A program made the translations under genes and the position numbers. Under the pieces are notes generated by a model. It saw only the letters and a list, made by a program, of their open reading frames with translations, made no database searches and was not told the DNA's origin. From Lentisphaerota bacterium (GTDB lineage Bacteria > Verrucomicrobiota > Lentisphaeria > Victivallales > Victivallaceae), in contig SUVS01000001.1 of assembly GCA_015061885.1 (NCBI GenBank), forward strand, positions 1 through 64,000: DNA of 64,000 bases. Direction: 5' to 3'. Position 1 is the first letter of the stretch. Each line of letters begins with the position of its first letter. Below are positions 43,682 through 52,400 of the stretch, in pieces.

Positions 43682-45355
43682 ATGGGCGGAAAATATTCCT
43701 GGAAAAAACTTAAATATCTGCCTCCGATGCGGCGGTTGTTCGACCGCTGGGTGCCGGAAGCTCTGACTATGATGGGGGCAATCAAATTTTTGCAGTTTCT
43801 GCGTTTGCTGGGCGTTAAAGCTACAGTAAACGGCTGGCGTAAGGTTACAAGTATATTCCTGCGGGGCGAAAGCAGTAAGTTTGTATTGGGCTGTTTCCGG
43901 CTCAAGCCTGATGCCGGAGCATTGTTTGCTGCTCCTAATAAGGAGATTGCCGCCAGCCGTTTAGCCGCTAAACTCGCCGCCTATTTGCGGGTATCCGACG
44001 ATATAGATTACTGGGTGGAACCCGGACGGTTGGCGTTTGTCCGCCGCCGCCGCCGTTTTCGTGATCTGCTTTATGTGGAGGTGGATCAATTCGGTATGAT
44101 AGTAAAACTCAAACCCTATTGGGATGGTTTGAGCCGGGAACTGGAGAGTGCAAGTCCGATATTGGAAGAAACACTTGAATTTATCAAATATCAGTGCAAC
44201 AAGATGCACAACAAACCCGAACAGGTACGGGCAGTCGTTCTGCTCGAAGCTATGAAAACATGGGCAAGACGGCAATCAAGGTTCTATTATTTCGGCCGCC
44301 GCCGCCGGATGTATCTGGTACACCGTATATTAAACGCTACGGTGCTTTTTTGTGAATTCATGCCGTCGGGGGATGAAAAAAATCTGTTGCGTGAACGCTT
44401 TCAGATGCCGGATTTCAGCAGATACCGCATTCCCGGCTTGGGAATGTTGGGGGTGATGGCACGGTTTACCGGCGATTTAAAGGAAGTTGATTTGTGGTGT
44501 CAGTTCAACCATGTGGCAACCGATGGCTTGCCCATGCAGGAATTTTTGACCAGATTAAAATCCGATTGGGGGAGTGTTGATAAGGTGGTTTTTCCGGCAA
44601 CGCAGGAAAATATACTCTCCAATATGCAGTTGCGATACGCCGGAGAAGGTAATTTCCGGGCGTTGTTTTTTGCTGACTTTGAACCGTTGCTGGCTGTCCG
44701 GCGTTATTTGAATGAACATTACCAGCAGGCAATGGGCGGTAAGGCGGCAGTTGCCGGTTTGATCATGTGGGGAGTGTCGCGGCACGATATCTTTGCCAGA
44801 CAGAAGTTTCTGTTGCCGGTGGATGCCGGAATGCTTGATAATGACCGTATATTGAATTTGATGATGATCCGGCCACGCCAGTTTGCTCATGAAAACAGTA
44901 AATCGCCGCTGGAAGATTATTGCAGATTTCAAAAAGAGATGAATCTGCGGCTGGAGCAAGCCAGAACGGGCAGGGGGGCGGTAAGTGAATTTCTTGAACT
45001 CTGTGCTTTGATGCATCCGTTTTTCTATCATCTGGCAAGGAAAATATGGCCGCGGGCGTTGGATGAAGTTCTGGGCACGGCAGGGCTGTCGCTGTTGCGG
45101 GATGCGGAAATTTTTATTGCTCCCAAGACCGAATTTCAGAGCTGCGGTTTTATTGCTGTTGGCAATCTGAAAATTCCGACTGACGATAACCGTACTGCCG
45201 CCGCTGTCAGCATTGCCGGCAGCAGAAAGCAGATACGCTCCTGTCTGGAGGCAATGCGGTCATTGCCGCGGGATTTGGTGGGTATGCTCGATTTGCAGGA
45301 TAAACTGCCAATAACAGATTCTGAAATGCCGCTTACAGCAGAAAAGTTAAAATAA
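43682..45355 (+). CDS. Unknown protein with CAT/condensation-type HxxxDG motif
   Basis: The 557-residue protein has no recognised family in my reading. The segment WCQFNHVATDGLPMQEFL (about 275-292) contains HxxxDG, the catalytic motif of chloramphenicol-acetyltransferase-fold enzymes (E2 acyltransferases, condensation domains, wax ester synthases). The surroundings (VDLWCQF strand before, amphipathic helix after) fit that fold. The N-terminal 110 residues are basic and rich in aromatic residues and might contact a membrane. No signal peptide or clear TM helix is evident. It lies 19 nt after the LCAT-like lipoprotein gene and probably shares its transcript. An acyltransferase role is inference. 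Confidence 0.6.
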   Translation: MGGKYSWKKLKYLPPMRRLFDRWVPEALTMMGAIKFLQFLRLLGVKATVNGWRKVTSIFLRGESSKFVLGCFRLKPDAGALFAAPNKEIAASRLAAKLAAYLRVSDDIDYWVEPGRLAFVRRRRRFRDLLYVEVDQFGMIVKLKPYWDGLSRELESASPILEETLEFIKYQCNKMHNKPEQVRAVVLLEAMKTWARRQSRFYYFGRRRRMYLVHRILNATVLFCEFMPSGDEKNLLRERFQMPDFSRYRIPGLGMLGVMARFTGDLKEVDLWCQFNHVATDGLPMQEFLTRLKSDWGSVDKVVFPATQENILSNMQLRYAGEGNFRALFFADFEPLLAVRRYLNEHYQQAMGGKAAVAGLIMWGVSRHDIFARQKFLLPVDAGMLDNDRILNLMMIRPRQFAHENSKSPLEDYCRFQKEMNLRLEQARTGRGAVSEFLELCALMHPFFYHLARKIWPRALDEVLGTAGLSLLRDAEIFIAPKTEFQSCGFIAVGNLKIPTDDNRTAAAVSIAGSRKQIRSCLEAMRSLPRDLVGMLDLQDKLPITDSEMPLTAEKLK

Positions 45356-45411
45356 TTGCTGAAAAATCCAAATCAAACGATAAAAACTTGAAAAAAAAGG
45401 TGTTTGAGGAT

Positions 45412-45440
45412 TTGACGGAAGCATGAAGTAGTGATACATT
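45412..45440 (+). promoter_or_regulatory. Predicted promoter of the HU gene
   Basis: TTGACG (45412-45417), 17-bp spacer, TACATT (45435-45440). A leader of about 50 nt ends in AGAAGGAG. The hexamers match the esterase-gene promoter at 17830. Confidence 0.6.
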
Positions 45441-45498
45441 AATAAATGCTTTAATTTGTTCAATGAAAAACTCTAAAGAAAGATAGAAGGAGAAAAAA

Positions 45499-45801
45499 AT
45501 GACAAAGCGTGATTTAGTTGTCAAAATCGCTAAAGAAACCGACCTTATTCAGAACGATGTTGCCCAGGTCGTCCAGAAGACTCTTGATTATATTGCCGCA
45601 GAACTTGTTGCCGGCCGTACTATTGAATTGCGTAATTTTGGTGTTTTTGAAATCAAAGTTCGCAAGAGCCGCAAGGGCCGCAACCCCAATCAGCCCGAAA
45701 ACGAAGTGGTCATTCCGGAACGTGCCGTGGTCAAGTTCCGTGCCGGCAAAGAGCTTAAAGATGCGGTTGAAAAGCTCAATCCTGCCGATTTCAACGAATA
45801 A
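45499..45801 (+). CDS. HU/IHF-family DNA-binding protein
   Basis: The 100-residue protein matches HU: N-terminal helical dimer part (MTKRDLVVKIAKETDLIQNDV), the strand GRTIELRNFGVFEIK, and the DNA-clasping arm KVRKSRKGRNPNQPENEVVIP. The proline at the arm tip is present. It bends and compacts DNA. The arm is typical, while the C-terminus has an extra acidic tail (about 90-100). It is likely abundant given the strong promoter and AAGGAG site. Its gene stands alone, 200 nt before hisS. Confidence 0.93.
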   Translation: MTKRDLVVKIAKETDLIQNDVAQVVQKTLDYIAAELVAGRTIELRNFGVFEIKVRKSRKGRNPNQPENEVVIPERAVVKFRAGKELKDAVEKLNPADFNE

Positions 45802-45930
45802 GCAATTTTTTGCTTGTCGCAATTTTATTACAGGCTCCCGGTTATGTGCTGCGGAAAACAGAGCTTGAACAACTTAAATGTTTTCAATAGCGGAAGTTTT
45901 CTGTGCCGAAAATCCGGGAACAAACAAAAT

Positions 45931-45978
45931 CGCTGTATATGTAACTCTTTATTGGAGTAAGTGATACAGCGGTTTTTT
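45931..45978 (+). terminator. Hairpin with T tract just upstream of hisS
   Basis: CGCTGTAT (45931-45938) pairs with ATACAGCG (45964-45971), an inner AACTC/GAGT pairing extends it, and GTTTTTTATTT follows. It ends only about 25 nt before hisS, so it is either the delayed terminator of the HU transcript or an attenuator of hisS. No T-box consensus is visible. Confidence 0.6.
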
Positions 45979-46002
45979 ATTTGGTAAAGAAAAGGTTATA
46001 TT

Positions 46003-47268
46003 ATGGCTAAATCAGCTCCACTGCCGGGGACTTCGGATATTTTTCCTGCCGAGGTTGGTGCATGGCGTTTTCTGGAAGATACAGCCCGCAGTGTTTTTGC
46101 CCGTTACAATTACGGCGAATTGCGGACTCCGATTTTTGAAGCAACCGAAGTTTTTCAGCGCGGTTTGGGCGACGAAACCGAAGTCGTCCAGAAAGAGATG
46201 TACACATTTGAAGACCGTGGCGGCAGAAGTGTAACTCTCCGACCGGAAGGTACTGCCGGGGCAATGCGTGCTTTGCTCAATACCGATGTACTTAACGGTG
46301 TTGAACAGCGGATGTTTTATATCGGCCCCATGTTCCGTGGTGAGCGTCCGGCGGCGGGCCGTCGCCGTCAGTTCCACCAGATCGGAGTGGAAAATGTAGG
46401 TAGAGTGGCTCCGGAACTGGATGCTGAAACGATTGCCATGCTGTTGGGATTTCTGGAAGAATTGGGTATTACCGGAGCAACGCTCAAACTCAATACCCGT
46501 GGTGTAGCGTCTGACCGCCCCGCAGCGGCGGCGGCTCTGAAGGAATATTTCTCCAAACACATTGATCTTTTGTGTGAAGACTGCCGTAAGCGGTTGGAAG
46601 GAAATGTCTGGCGTATTCTGGACTGCAAGGTGGAAAGCTGCCGCGAAATCATTGCTCATGTGCCGGATTACGCCGGTATGTTCAGTGAAAGTTCCCGCGA
46701 ATATTTTCAGGAAGTATGCAAACGCCTTGATTGGCTGGGGATCAAATACGAAATTGATCCGTTCCTGGTCAGAGGCTTGGATTACTATGTGCATACGGTT
46801 TTTGAGATCACTCATCCCGGACTGGGGGCACAGAATGCGATTGCCGGCGGCGGCCGTTACGAGCTGACTCTGCCCGGCGAAAACAAACCGGTGATCGGGG
46901 TTGGATTCGCCGCAGGTATGGAGCGTCTGCTTATGGTGCGTGAGTCTTTGAGTCTGCCTGCCGATGGAGGGGCTGAAGCTCCGAAAAGTGTATTTATTGC
47001 GGCTCTGGGCGAGGCGGCGGAAGAATTCAAGTTCAAGTTTGCGGCCGAGTTGCGAAACTCCGGTATCATTGCCGCTACCGAACTGGCAGGCAAGTCGCTC
47101 AAGGCACAGATGCGGGCGGCGAACCGCGTAAATGCTGTTTGTGCGGTGATCGTTGGCGATGAAGAACTTGCCAAAGAAGTTGCGGTGCTTAAAGATCTTG
47201 CCGGCGGCGAGCAGAAAGAAGTGGCATTTGCTGATTTGAAAGCTGAAATCGAAAAACTTATAAAATAA
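46003..47268 (+). CDS. hisS: Histidyl-tRNA synthetase
   Basis: The 421-residue class II synthetase charges tRNA-His. Motif 1 region PIFEATEVFQRGLGDETEVV, motif 2 GPMFRGERPAAGRRRQFHQ, the histidine-binding VRGLDYYVHTVFE and motif 3 VIGVGFAAGMERL are present, and the C-terminal anticodon domain (about 325-421) is complete. Length is typical. It is first in a close-set run (hisS-adk-map-infA-ackA-pta) with gaps below 40 nt. AAAGG is upstream of the ATG, and a T-tract hairpin lies just before that. Confidence 0.95.
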   Translation: MAKSAPLPGTSDIFPAEVGAWRFLEDTARSVFARYNYGELRTPIFEATEVFQRGLGDETEVVQKEMYTFEDRGGRSVTLRPEGTAGAMRALLNTDVLNGVEQRMFYIGPMFRGERPAAGRRRQFHQIGVENVGRVAPELDAETIAMLLGFLEELGITGATLKLNTRGVASDRPAAAAALKEYFSKHIDLLCEDCRKRLEGNVWRILDCKVESCREIIAHVPDYAGMFSESSREYFQEVCKRLDWLGIKYEIDPFLVRGLDYYVHTVFEITHPGLGAQNAIAGGGRYELTLPGENKPVIGVGFAAGMERLLMVRESLSLPADGGAEAPKSVFIAALGEAAEEFKFKFAAELRNSGIIAATELAGKSLKAQMRAANRVNAVCAVIVGDEELAKEVAVLKDLAGGEQKEVAFADLKAEIEKLIK

Positions 47269-47306
47269 CAAACTTTTCAATAAATCTATTTTTCAAGGAG
47301 AAAAAA

Positions 47307-47960
47307 ATGGAACTCACAAAGAAAAATCTGGTGTTCATGGGAGCCCCCGGTGCCGGTAAAGGTACTTTTTCCGGGCTGTTGCTTGAACAGGTAAAACTTG
47401 CCCACATCTCCACCGGGGATATGCTTCGTGCGGAAAAAGCCTCCGGCAGTGAACTGGGCAAAAAACTTGCGGCTATCATGGATGCCGGTCAGCTGGTTTC
47501 CGACGAATTGGTCGGCGAAATCGTGGAAAGCCGCTTGAGCAAGAGCGATTGCGATACCGGTTTTATTCTTGACGGTTACCCCCGCACCATTGCCCAGGCT
47601 GAAATGCTCAACAAGATCCTTACCAAGATCGGCAAGAAACTTGATGCTGTGGTATTCTTTGATGTACCCGACGAAGTCGTACTTGAACGCCTGACCGCCC
47701 GTATGAGCTGCAGCAAATGCGGTGCGATTTTCAACAAACTTTTCATGAAGCCTGCCAAGCCCGGTATCTGCGACCATTGCGGCGGCGAACTCATTCAGCG
47801 TTCCGATGACTCGCTGGAAACTGCCCAGGGCCGTTTGAAGGTCTTCCACGAAAGCACCCAGCCTCTGATCGACTTCTACCGCGAAAGCGGTCTGCTGATG
47901 CCGATCACTGAATTGGACAAAGCCAAGATCTTCCAGATCATGCTGGATGGTCTTAAATAA
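47307..47960 (+). CDS. adk: Adenylate kinase (zinc-type LID)
   Basis: The 217-residue enzyme interconverts ATP, ADP and AMP. The P-loop is GAPGAGKGT (about 12-20), the AMP site GFILDGYPRT, and the LID carries four cysteines in CSKCGAIF and CDHCGGEL, the zinc-binding form. Length matches long-type adenylate kinases. It lies 38 nt after hisS with AAGGAG. In many bacteria adk-map-infA forms the tail of the spc ribosomal operon; here secY is missing and hisS precedes it. Confidence 0.96.
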   Translation: MELTKKNLVFMGAPGAGKGTFSGLLLEQVKLAHISTGDMLRAEKASGSELGKKLAAIMDAGQLVSDELVGEIVESRLSKSDCDTGFILDGYPRTIAQAEMLNKILTKIGKKLDAVVFFDVPDEVVLERLTARMSCSKCGAIFNKLFMKPAKPGICDHCGGELIQRSDDSLETAQGRLKVFHESTQPLIDFYRESGLLMPITELDKAKIFQIMLDGLK

Positions 47961-47987
47961 TTCCGAGTAATAAAAAGGCATAATTTT

Positions 47988-48761
47988 ATGGCACTTTTTC
48001 GGGATTGTGTGATCCATACGGCTGAAGAAATCGAGCGTATCCGGGCGGCTATGAGCATGACGGCTCAAGTCCGCGACCAGCTTGTGTCGCTGATCCGTCC
48101 TGGTATGACTACCTTGCAGATAGATCAGCTGGCTGGAGATTTGATCCGGACGATCGGCGGAACAAGTGGATTCCTGAACTATCACGGTTTTCCCGGCAAT
48201 ATTTGCATATCGCTTAATGACGAAGTGGTGCATGGTATTGGCGTGGCTCACCGGGTGGTGCAGGAAAGCGACATCGTAAGTCTGGATATAGGTGTGGCTT
48301 ACAACGGAGCCGTGGGGGATACCGCCGTAACGATCGGTTTCGGCGAATTGCCCGGCGAAACTGTCCGTTTGCTCAAAGCCACCCGCGAAGCCTTGATGGC
48401 TGGTATTGCAGCTGCCAGAAAAGGCAACTATATAAGGGACATCAGCCGTGCCATTGAAAAACGGGCATTGGCTGACCGTCTGGGTATTGTCCGCGAAATG
48501 GTCGGACACGGCGTGGGGATGCGTCTGCATGAACCGCCGGATGTACCCAACTATGTTACACCGGTACGGGGTCCGAAACTTGTGCCGGGGATGGTGCTTG
48601 CCATTGAGCCGATGCTGAATCTGGGCACCAACCGCATAAGTCAGGATAATGACGGCTGGACGATCCGGACACGGGACGGCAGTTTGTCAGCTCATTTTGA
48701 ACATTCTATTTTAATTACCGAAAATGAACCGGAGATCTTAACGTGGCAAAAGACGATGTAA
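47988..48761 (+). CDS. map: Methionine aminopeptidase, type I
   Basis: The 257-residue metalloprotease removes N-terminal Met from new proteins. The metal ligands are in [18 protein letters not shown] (two Asp), [12 protein letters not shown] (His), AIEPMLNLG (Glu) and a late Glu in HFEHSILIT. The C-terminus is slightly extended; its last 19 bases overlap the start of infA. It follows adk by 27 nt. Confidence 0.96.
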   Translation: MALFRDCVIHTAEEIERIRAAMSMTAQVRDQLVSLIRPGMTTLQIDQLAGDLIRTIGGTSGFLNYHGFPGNICISLNDEVVHGIGVAHRVVQESDIVSLDIGVAYNGAVGDTAVTIGFGELPGETVRLLKATREALMAGIAAARKGNYIRDISRAIEKRALADRLGIVREMVGHGVGMRLHEPPDVPNYVTPVRGPKLVPGMVLAIEPMLNLGTNRISQDNDGWTIRTRDGSLSAHFEHSILITENEPEILTWQKTM

Positions 48762-48961
48762 TCAAAGTTGAAGGTACTGTCCGGGAGTTGCTGCCCAACA
48801 CAATGTTCCGGGTGGAACTTGCCAACGGACACATGGTGAACGCACATATCAGCGGCCGTATGCGGTTGAATTTTATCCGTATTCTGCCCGGTGACAGTGT
48901 AACATTGGAAATGTCGCCCTACGATTTGACTAAAGGGCGGATCGTTTTCCGCAAAAAGTAA
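48743..48961 (+). CDS. infA: Translation initiation factor IF-1
   Basis: The 72-residue OB-fold protein matches IF-1 over its whole length ([50 protein letters not shown]). It binds the ribosomal A site during initiation. Its start lies 19 nt inside the end of map in another frame; GGAGAT in the map coding sequence can serve as ribosome-binding site. Confidence 0.97.
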   Translation: MAKDDVIKVEGTVRELLPNTMFRVELANGHMVNAHISGRMRLNFIRILPGDSVTLEMSPYDLTKGRIVFRKK

Positions 48962-48996
48962 AACTATACAACGCAAATTTATCAGGGATAGGAAAA

Positions 48997-50199
48997 ATGA
49001 AAGTATTGGTAGTCAATGCCGGCAGCAGTTCGCTGAAATTTACTCTTTTTGACATGACCGACAAGTCGGTTTTGTGCAAAGGTCAGGTCGAGCGTATCGG
49101 TTCGGATCATCCGAATCTGATCTACAAGCGTGCCGATGGTTTCAGCTTTGAAAATGAAATCACCGCCAAAGATCATGTAGAATCACTCAACGAAGTGTGT
49201 GCGACTCTGGTCAAACCCGAAGTCGGTGTGCTGAAGAGTCTGACCGAAATTTCCGCTTGCGGCCACCGTGTGCTGCTCGGCGGCGACAAGATCACCCAGC
49301 CGATCAAGGTCGATGAAGCAGTCAAACAGATCATCCGCGATTACATTCCGCTTGGTCCGCTGCACAATCCTGCCAACCTTGCGGGTATCGAAGCGTGCGA
49401 AGCGGCAATGCCGGGCGTACCGAATGTAGGTGTGTTTGATACCGAATTTCACCAGACCATGCCGCCGGAAGCATACCTTTACCCGATTCCGTATGAATTT
49501 TATGAAAAACACGGCATCCGCAAATATGGTTTCCACGGCACCAGCCACCGCTTTGTGACCCGTGCTTCGGCAGAATTTCTCAAGAAAGATGTCAGCAATG
49601 TTAATCTGATAACCTGTCACCTGGGCAATGGATGCAGTATTGCCGCTATCCAGAACGGCAAAGTTATTGATACGACTATGGGCCTGACTCCGCTTGAAGG
49701 TTTGATGATGGGTACCCGTTCCGGCGATATCGACGCCGCCGCGGCATTGCGTATGATCGAAGTCGGTTATACTCCGGAAGAAGTCGGTACTATTCTCAAC
49801 AAGAAATCCGGTCTGCTGGCGATCGGCGGCATCAATTCCGGCGATATGCGTGATATGCTCGCCGCCGCCGAAAAGGGCGAAGGCAGAGCTGATCTGGCAG
49901 TCAAGATGTTTGTCCGCAGAATTGTAAAATACATCGGTGCCTATTATGTGTTGCTCGACGGCAAACTCGATGCGTTGGTCTTTACCGGCGGTATCGGCGA
50001 ATTTTCTGTGCAGATCCGCGAAAAGGTTCTTGCCGGTGTCCGCAGTCTGGGCGTAAATATTTGTGCCGACCGCAACAAAGCCTGTTTCGGCAAAGCCGGT
50101 GTAATATCCACCGACGACAGCACGCTCAAGGCAATCGTCATGCCGACCAACGAAGAACTCATGATCGCCGAAAGTGCGGTCGAAGTGCTTGCAAAATAA
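48997..50199 (+). CDS. ackA: Acetate kinase
   Basis: The 400-residue enzyme converts acetyl phosphate and ADP to acetate and ATP. Family signatures VVNAGSSSLKF at the N-terminus, and VFDTEFHQTMPPEAY, YGFHGTSHRFV, and NLITCHLGNGCSIAA are intact. It lies 35 nt after infA with AGGGATAGG as ribosome-binding site, and 27 nt ahead of pta. With pta it provides ATP from PFOR-made acetyl-CoA. Confidence 0.97.
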   Translation: MKVLVVNAGSSSLKFTLFDMTDKSVLCKGQVERIGSDHPNLIYKRADGFSFENEITAKDHVESLNEVCATLVKPEVGVLKSLTEISACGHRVLLGGDKITQPIKVDEAVKQIIRDYIPLGPLHNPANLAGIEACEAAMPGVPNVGVFDTEFHQTMPPEAYLYPIPYEFYEKHGIRKYGFHGTSHRFVTRASAEFLKKDVSNVNLITCHLGNGCSIAAIQNGKVIDTTMGLTPLEGLMMGTRSGDIDAAAALRMIEVGYTPEEVGTILNKKSGLLAIGGINSGDMRDMLAAAEKGEGRADLAVKMFVRRIVKYIGAYYVLLDGKLDALVFTGGIGEFSVQIREKVLAGVRSLGVNICADRNKACFGKAGVISTDDSTLKAIVMPTNEELMIAESAVEVLAK

Positions 50200-50226
50200 T
50201 CAACTGTTTTCTTTAAGGAGTAAAAA

Positions 50227-51237
50227 ATGGCTGCTATTGATACAATCAAAGCCCGTGCCGTAGCACTGGGCAGAACCCTTGTTCTTCCTGAAGGTCAGGA
50301 CCCCCGCGTGGTCAAGGCCGCGAACATGATCGCCGAAGAAAAGATCGCCAAAAAGATCATCGTGCTGGGCAGTGCGGACGAAATCAAAGCCGCTTGTGCC
50401 GAAGCCGGTGTGACCGAATGTAAGTTTGAAGCGATTGATTACCTTAATTGCGACTTCTTTGAACAGTATGTTGCTCAATTCTGCGAAATGCGTGCCAAGA
50501 AAGGCTGCACCATGGAACAGGCCCGCAAGGTGATGAGCGACCGCATTTACTTTTCTGCATTGATGGTTCGCAACGGTATGGCTGACGCTCTGGTTGCCGG
50601 AAGTATTGCTTCCACTGCTGATATGCTCCGTGCGGCTTTTCAGTGCATCGGTACTGCTCCCGGCATCAAGATCGGCAGCAGCTGCTTTGTCATGGATTTG
50701 GCAACCACTGCCCCCAATGGCGAAAATACCCTGATGTTTGCCGACTGTGCCGTGAACCCCAATCCCAACGCTGAACAGCTTGTGGATATTGCTCTGGCAA
50801 CGGCGGCAACCTACCGTTCGCTTTTCGGTAAACAGCCGAAAGTTGCGTTCCTTTCGTTCTCCAGTTTCGGCAGTGCCCAGCATGAGTTGCTGGAAAAAGT
50901 GGTCGAAGCCGCCAAGTTGTGCAAAGAACGCGTTGCCGCTGAAAAGCTCGATATCATTGTCGATGGCGAATTGCAGGCCGATGCCGCGATCGTGCCGTCG
51001 GTGGCAAAGAGCAAAGCCGCCGGCAGTGCTATCCAGGGCGATGCCAATGTGTTGATCTTCCCGGATCTGAACGCCGGCAATATCTGCTACAAACTTGTAC
51101 AGCGTCTGGGCAAAGCCGATGCTTTCGGTCCGGTACTGCAAGGTCTTGCCAAGCCGATGAGCGATCTCTCCCGCGGCTGCAGTGCCGAAGATATCGTCGG
51201 TGCCGCTGCCATCGCGATCTGCCAGAGTGCTGAATAA
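50227..51237 (+). CDS. pta: Phosphate acetyltransferase
   Basis: The 336-residue protein is a short-form Pta (catalytic PTA_PTB domain only), without the N-terminal DRTGG regions of the long E. coli type. The RxLVLPEGQDPRVVKAA start, ADALVAGSIASTADMLRAA and FPDLNAGNICYKLVQRL regions match the family. It makes acetyl phosphate from acetyl-CoA. AAGGAG precedes it, and a strong double-hairpin terminator follows, closing the hisS-to-pta run. Confidence 0.96.
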   Translation: MAAIDTIKARAVALGRTLVLPEGQDPRVVKAANMIAEEKIAKKIIVLGSADEIKAACAEAGVTECKFEAIDYLNCDFFEQYVAQFCEMRAKKGCTMEQARKVMSDRIYFSALMVRNGMADALVAGSIASTADMLRAAFQCIGTAPGIKIGSSCFVMDLATTAPNGENTLMFADCAVNPNPNAEQLVDIALATAATYRSLFGKQPKVAFLSFSSFGSAQHELLEKVVEAAKLCKERVAAEKLDIIVDGELQADAAIVPSVAKSKAAGSAIQGDANVLIFPDLNAGNICYKLVQRLGKADAFGPVLQGLAKPMSDLSRGCSAEDIVGAAAIAICQSAE

Positions 51238-51256
51238 GTCAACATAAGTTGACATG

Positions 51257-51280
51257 TTTTCCTGCTGCATGGCAGGAAAA
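51257..51280 (+). terminator. First hairpin downstream of pta
   Basis: TTTTCCTGC and GCAGGAAAA form a 9-bp stem with a 6-base loop. A smaller GTCAAC/GTTGAC stem lies just before it. It probably stabilises the 3' end along with the larger stem at 51287. Confidence 0.6.
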
Positions 51281-51286
51281 TAAAAG

Positions 51287-51330
51287 AAAAAATTATGCGG
51301 TAAAGAGCAATCAATACCGCATAATTTTTT
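51287..51330. terminator. Bidirectional terminator between pta and the CDF gene
   Basis: A 16-bp stem (51287-51302 with 51315-51330) has A-rich and T-rich ends, giving a T tract in both directions. It lies between the convergent pta and CDF genes. Confidence 0.92.
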
Positions 51331-51349
51331 TCTGCAAGTGTTACTGCAT

Positions 51350-52255
51350 TTACTCAAATTCAATGGTGCAGTGTTCAATACTGTGGTGTTTCAGCAGAGC
51401 TTTCAATGCCGTTTCAGTTTGTTTTTGCATTGCAATATCGTGCAGTTTTATGTGAGCTGTCATAGCATTTTCGGTGGTGCTGACCGCCCATATATGGAGG
51501 TTGTGGATATCTGAAATATTTTCAAGAGCCGATATTTCATTTTTCAAATGTTCCAATTTTATCGTTTTGGGTACACCATCAAGTATCAGTATAACACTTT
51601 CTACGAAAACACTCCATGAAGACCAGATGATTATTCCGGCAATCAGGATGCCGATAACCGGGTCGATCCAAGTCCAGTTGCTTAACATAATAATGCCGCC
51701 GGAAACCACTACCCCGCAGGAAACAAGGGTGTCCGAGAGCATGTGCAGATAAGCACTTTTTATATTCAAGTCTTCTTCTTTGTTGCGGGCAAGTAAAAAT
51801 ACAGTAAAGCCGTTGACCAGAATCCCGGTTCCGGCAGTTATCATTATAGCTCCGCCGGATGCCGCTGAACCATTTATAAATTTTTCGATACACTCATAAA
51901 TAATCACACCCACCGCTGCCATCAGCAGCAGGGAATTTAGAAACGCCGCCAATACGGTTGCTTTTTTCAATCCATAGGTGAAAATTTTGCCGGGGCGTTT
52001 TTGCAACATAAAAAATGCCGCACTGGATAACAGCAATCCGCCGACATCGCTTAAATTGTGTCCGGCATCCGCCAGCAAGCCTGCGGAATCATAACGGCAG
52101 CCAAGATAAAATTCGCATACAACATAAATAAGATTTATAAATATGGCAAAGATAAATCTTTTTTTTATCTCCGGATTGAGTTTATAATGGCAATGTCCGT
52201 GTGCATGATGATGGTCGTGTGCATGATGATGGTCGTGGCAATGGTGTTTACTCAT
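51350..52255 (-). CDS. Cation diffusion facilitator (zinc/cobalt/cadmium efflux)
   Basis: The 301-residue protein has a His-rich cytoplasmic N-terminus (HHCHDHHHAHDHHHAHGHCH), six membrane helices with the HxxxD-type sites SAGLLADAGHNLSDVGG and YLHMLSDTLVSCGV, and a C-terminal cytoplasmic domain (about 210-301). These are ZitB/CzcD features, so it exports Zn2+ or similar ions in exchange for H+. The ArsR-type regulator is 145 nt upstream on the same strand, with an inverted-repeat element between them. Confidence 0.93.
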   Translation of the reverse strand: MSKHHCHDHHHAHDHHHAHGHCHYKLNPEIKKRFIFAIFINLIYVVCEFYLGCRYDSAGLLADAGHNLSDVGGLLLSSAAFFMLQKRPGKIFTYGLKKATVLAAFLNSLLLMAAVGVIIYECIEKFINGSAASGGAIMITAGTGILVNGFTVFLLARNKEEDLNIKSAYLHMLSDTLVSCGVVVSGGIIMLSNWTWIDPVIGILIAGIIIWSSWSVFVESVILILDGVPKTIKLEHLKNEISALENISDIHNLHIWAVSTTENAMTAHIKLHDIAMQKQTETALKALLKHHSIEHCTIEFE

Positions 52256-52279
52256 AAGTATTGATTCTTTTTAGTTTTT

Positions 52280-52358
52280 GAGGTAATTTCAAAACTCCTC
52301 AAAAGTCGCCAAAGGTATAACCTTCGCCTTTGTTTTGAATGACTTTTGAAACAACCTC
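52280..52358. repeat. Inverted-repeat (MITE-like) element, short copy
   Basis: The 79-bp element begins GAGGTAATTTCAAAA and ends GAAACAACCTC. It matches the ends of the 164-bp copy at 32476 but lacks its 85-bp centre. Inner pairings CAAAAGTC/GACTTTTG and AAGG/CCTT add a compact hairpin. Runs of T flank both ends. It lies between arsR and the CDF gene. Confidence 0.75.
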
Positions 52359-52400
52359 TTTTTATTATTTTATAAAATACTTAAATGTTGGTTAAAAAAA

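Noticed and set aside
45802-46002. T-box riboswitch controlling hisS
   Set aside because: The region has a terminator-like stem but no AGGGUGGNACCGCG-type core, and T-boxes are not expected in this lineage.
52199-52250. Short repeats near the CDF start as a CRISPR fragment
   Set aside because: The repeats are in frame and encode His-rich units with no spacers.
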